Source: Bacillota bacterium
GTDB taxonomy: Bacteria > Bacillota > Clostridia > Acetivibrionales > DSM-1351
Assembly: GCA_023415305.1 (NCBI GenBank)
Contig: JAEZKZ010000068.1
Location: forward strand, 1-62,872
Reading direction: 5' to 3'
DNA: 62,872 bases
Shown here: piece after piece, positions 62,790 through 62,872 of the stretch
Numbering within the stretch: position 1 is the stretch's first letter
Layout of the letters: the number at the start of each line of letters is the position of its first letter
Notes under the pieces: model-generated
The model's database searches: none
Seen by the model: the letters and a program-made list of their open reading frames with translations, nothing else
What the model was told of the DNA's origin: nothing
Made by a program: the position numbers and the translations under genes

Positions 62790-62872
62790 GTGAATAAAAT
62801 GTACACCCGAGTTGCACCGGAAAAGAAACCCGATCCATATAGCGGAGGCAAAATCACAAGTACACAGAAAAA
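62790..62872 (+). CDS. start of an unidentified gene, cut by the window edge
   Basis: An open frame from GTG 62790 (GGAG about 11 nt upstream) or ATG 62799 to the end of the window. It encodes about 27 residues, including MYTRVAPEKKPDPYSGGKIT, a basic, proline-containing, probably unstructured start. Too short to identify. Confidence 0.4.
   Translation, partial: MNKMYTRVAPEKKPDPYSGGKITSTQK

Noticed and set aside
62407..62872. Integrated element at tRNA-Arg
   Set aside because: The tRNA 3' end faces left, towards ordinary GNAT and hydrolase genes. No integrase and no duplicated tRNA 3' end were seen within the window.

Overview
The window is AT-rich chromosomal DNA of an anaerobic, endospore-forming Firmicute. 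The gene set (ferredoxin-linked pyruvate oxidation, formate-tetrahydrofolate ligase, several sporulation and germination genes, an SLH surface protein, sugar-polymer enzymes) fits a mesophilic clostridium of the Ruminiclostridium (Clostridium cellulolyticum-like) type. That placement is an inference from gene content and style, not from a database match. There is no prophage, insertion sequence, rRNA operon or CRISPR array. Ribosome binding sites are strong, and many starts are GTG or TTG.

Layout. 1-5 kb: the end of a multi-subunit pyruvate:ferredoxin oxidoreductase (porA partial, porB), a CotS/aminoglycoside-kinase-like protein, and an ECF sigma factor with a translationally coupled membrane partner. 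5-11.8 kb: fhs on the minus strand, then the conserved yabG-veg-sipL-ispE-gntR block. yabG is cut down to its N-terminal domain, and veg has two perfect tandem sigma-A promoters. 12-20 kb: a two-domain AAA+ ATPase, PspA/IM30, an acetyltransferase, a membrane-anchored coiled-coil protein, a FapA/DUF342 protein, a multi-GAF protein and acpS. 20-24.6 kb: an SbcD/SbcC-like (YhaO/YhaN-like) nuclease-ATPase pair behind a structured leader, then a lipoprotein whose NlpC/P60 domain has lost its catalytic residues.

24.6-34 kb: an MGDG-synthase-type glycosyltransferase, the sleB-ypeB germination pair, a MarR regulator with a palindromic operator and a heterodimeric ABC exporter, a truncated GNAT stub, a TIM-barrel epimerase and an FMN-binding protein. 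34-44 kb: homocysteine methyltransferase-like and pepF genes, an aldehyde dehydrogenase, a small DUF3892-like protein, a GNAT, an SLH-BsuPI protein, a CPBP membrane protease and a DnaD-DnaC primosome pair. 44-51 kb: ferritin, an imperfect palindromic element, and a complete opp peptide transporter transcribed leftward (B-C-D-F-A).

51-57 kb: a LacI regulator, a GlgE-like GH13 enzyme and an alpha-glucan phosphorylase, with two matching LacI-type operators. 57-62.9 kb: a PilJ-like/GAF/HD-GYP c-di-GMP phosphodiesterase, uxaC, a two-gene GNAT-isochorismatase unit, tRNA-Arg(ACG), and the start of an unidentified gene at the right edge.

Most interesting items: the AAA+/PspA/membrane-protein/FapA/GAF neighbourhood, a candidate membrane-remodelling or envelope-stress module; the stand-alone YabG N-domain; the catalytically dead NlpC/P60 lipoprotein; the structured leader before the SbcD-like gene; and the LacI-controlled GlgE-like/phosphorylase locus with a frame-broken small Cys-rich ORF.
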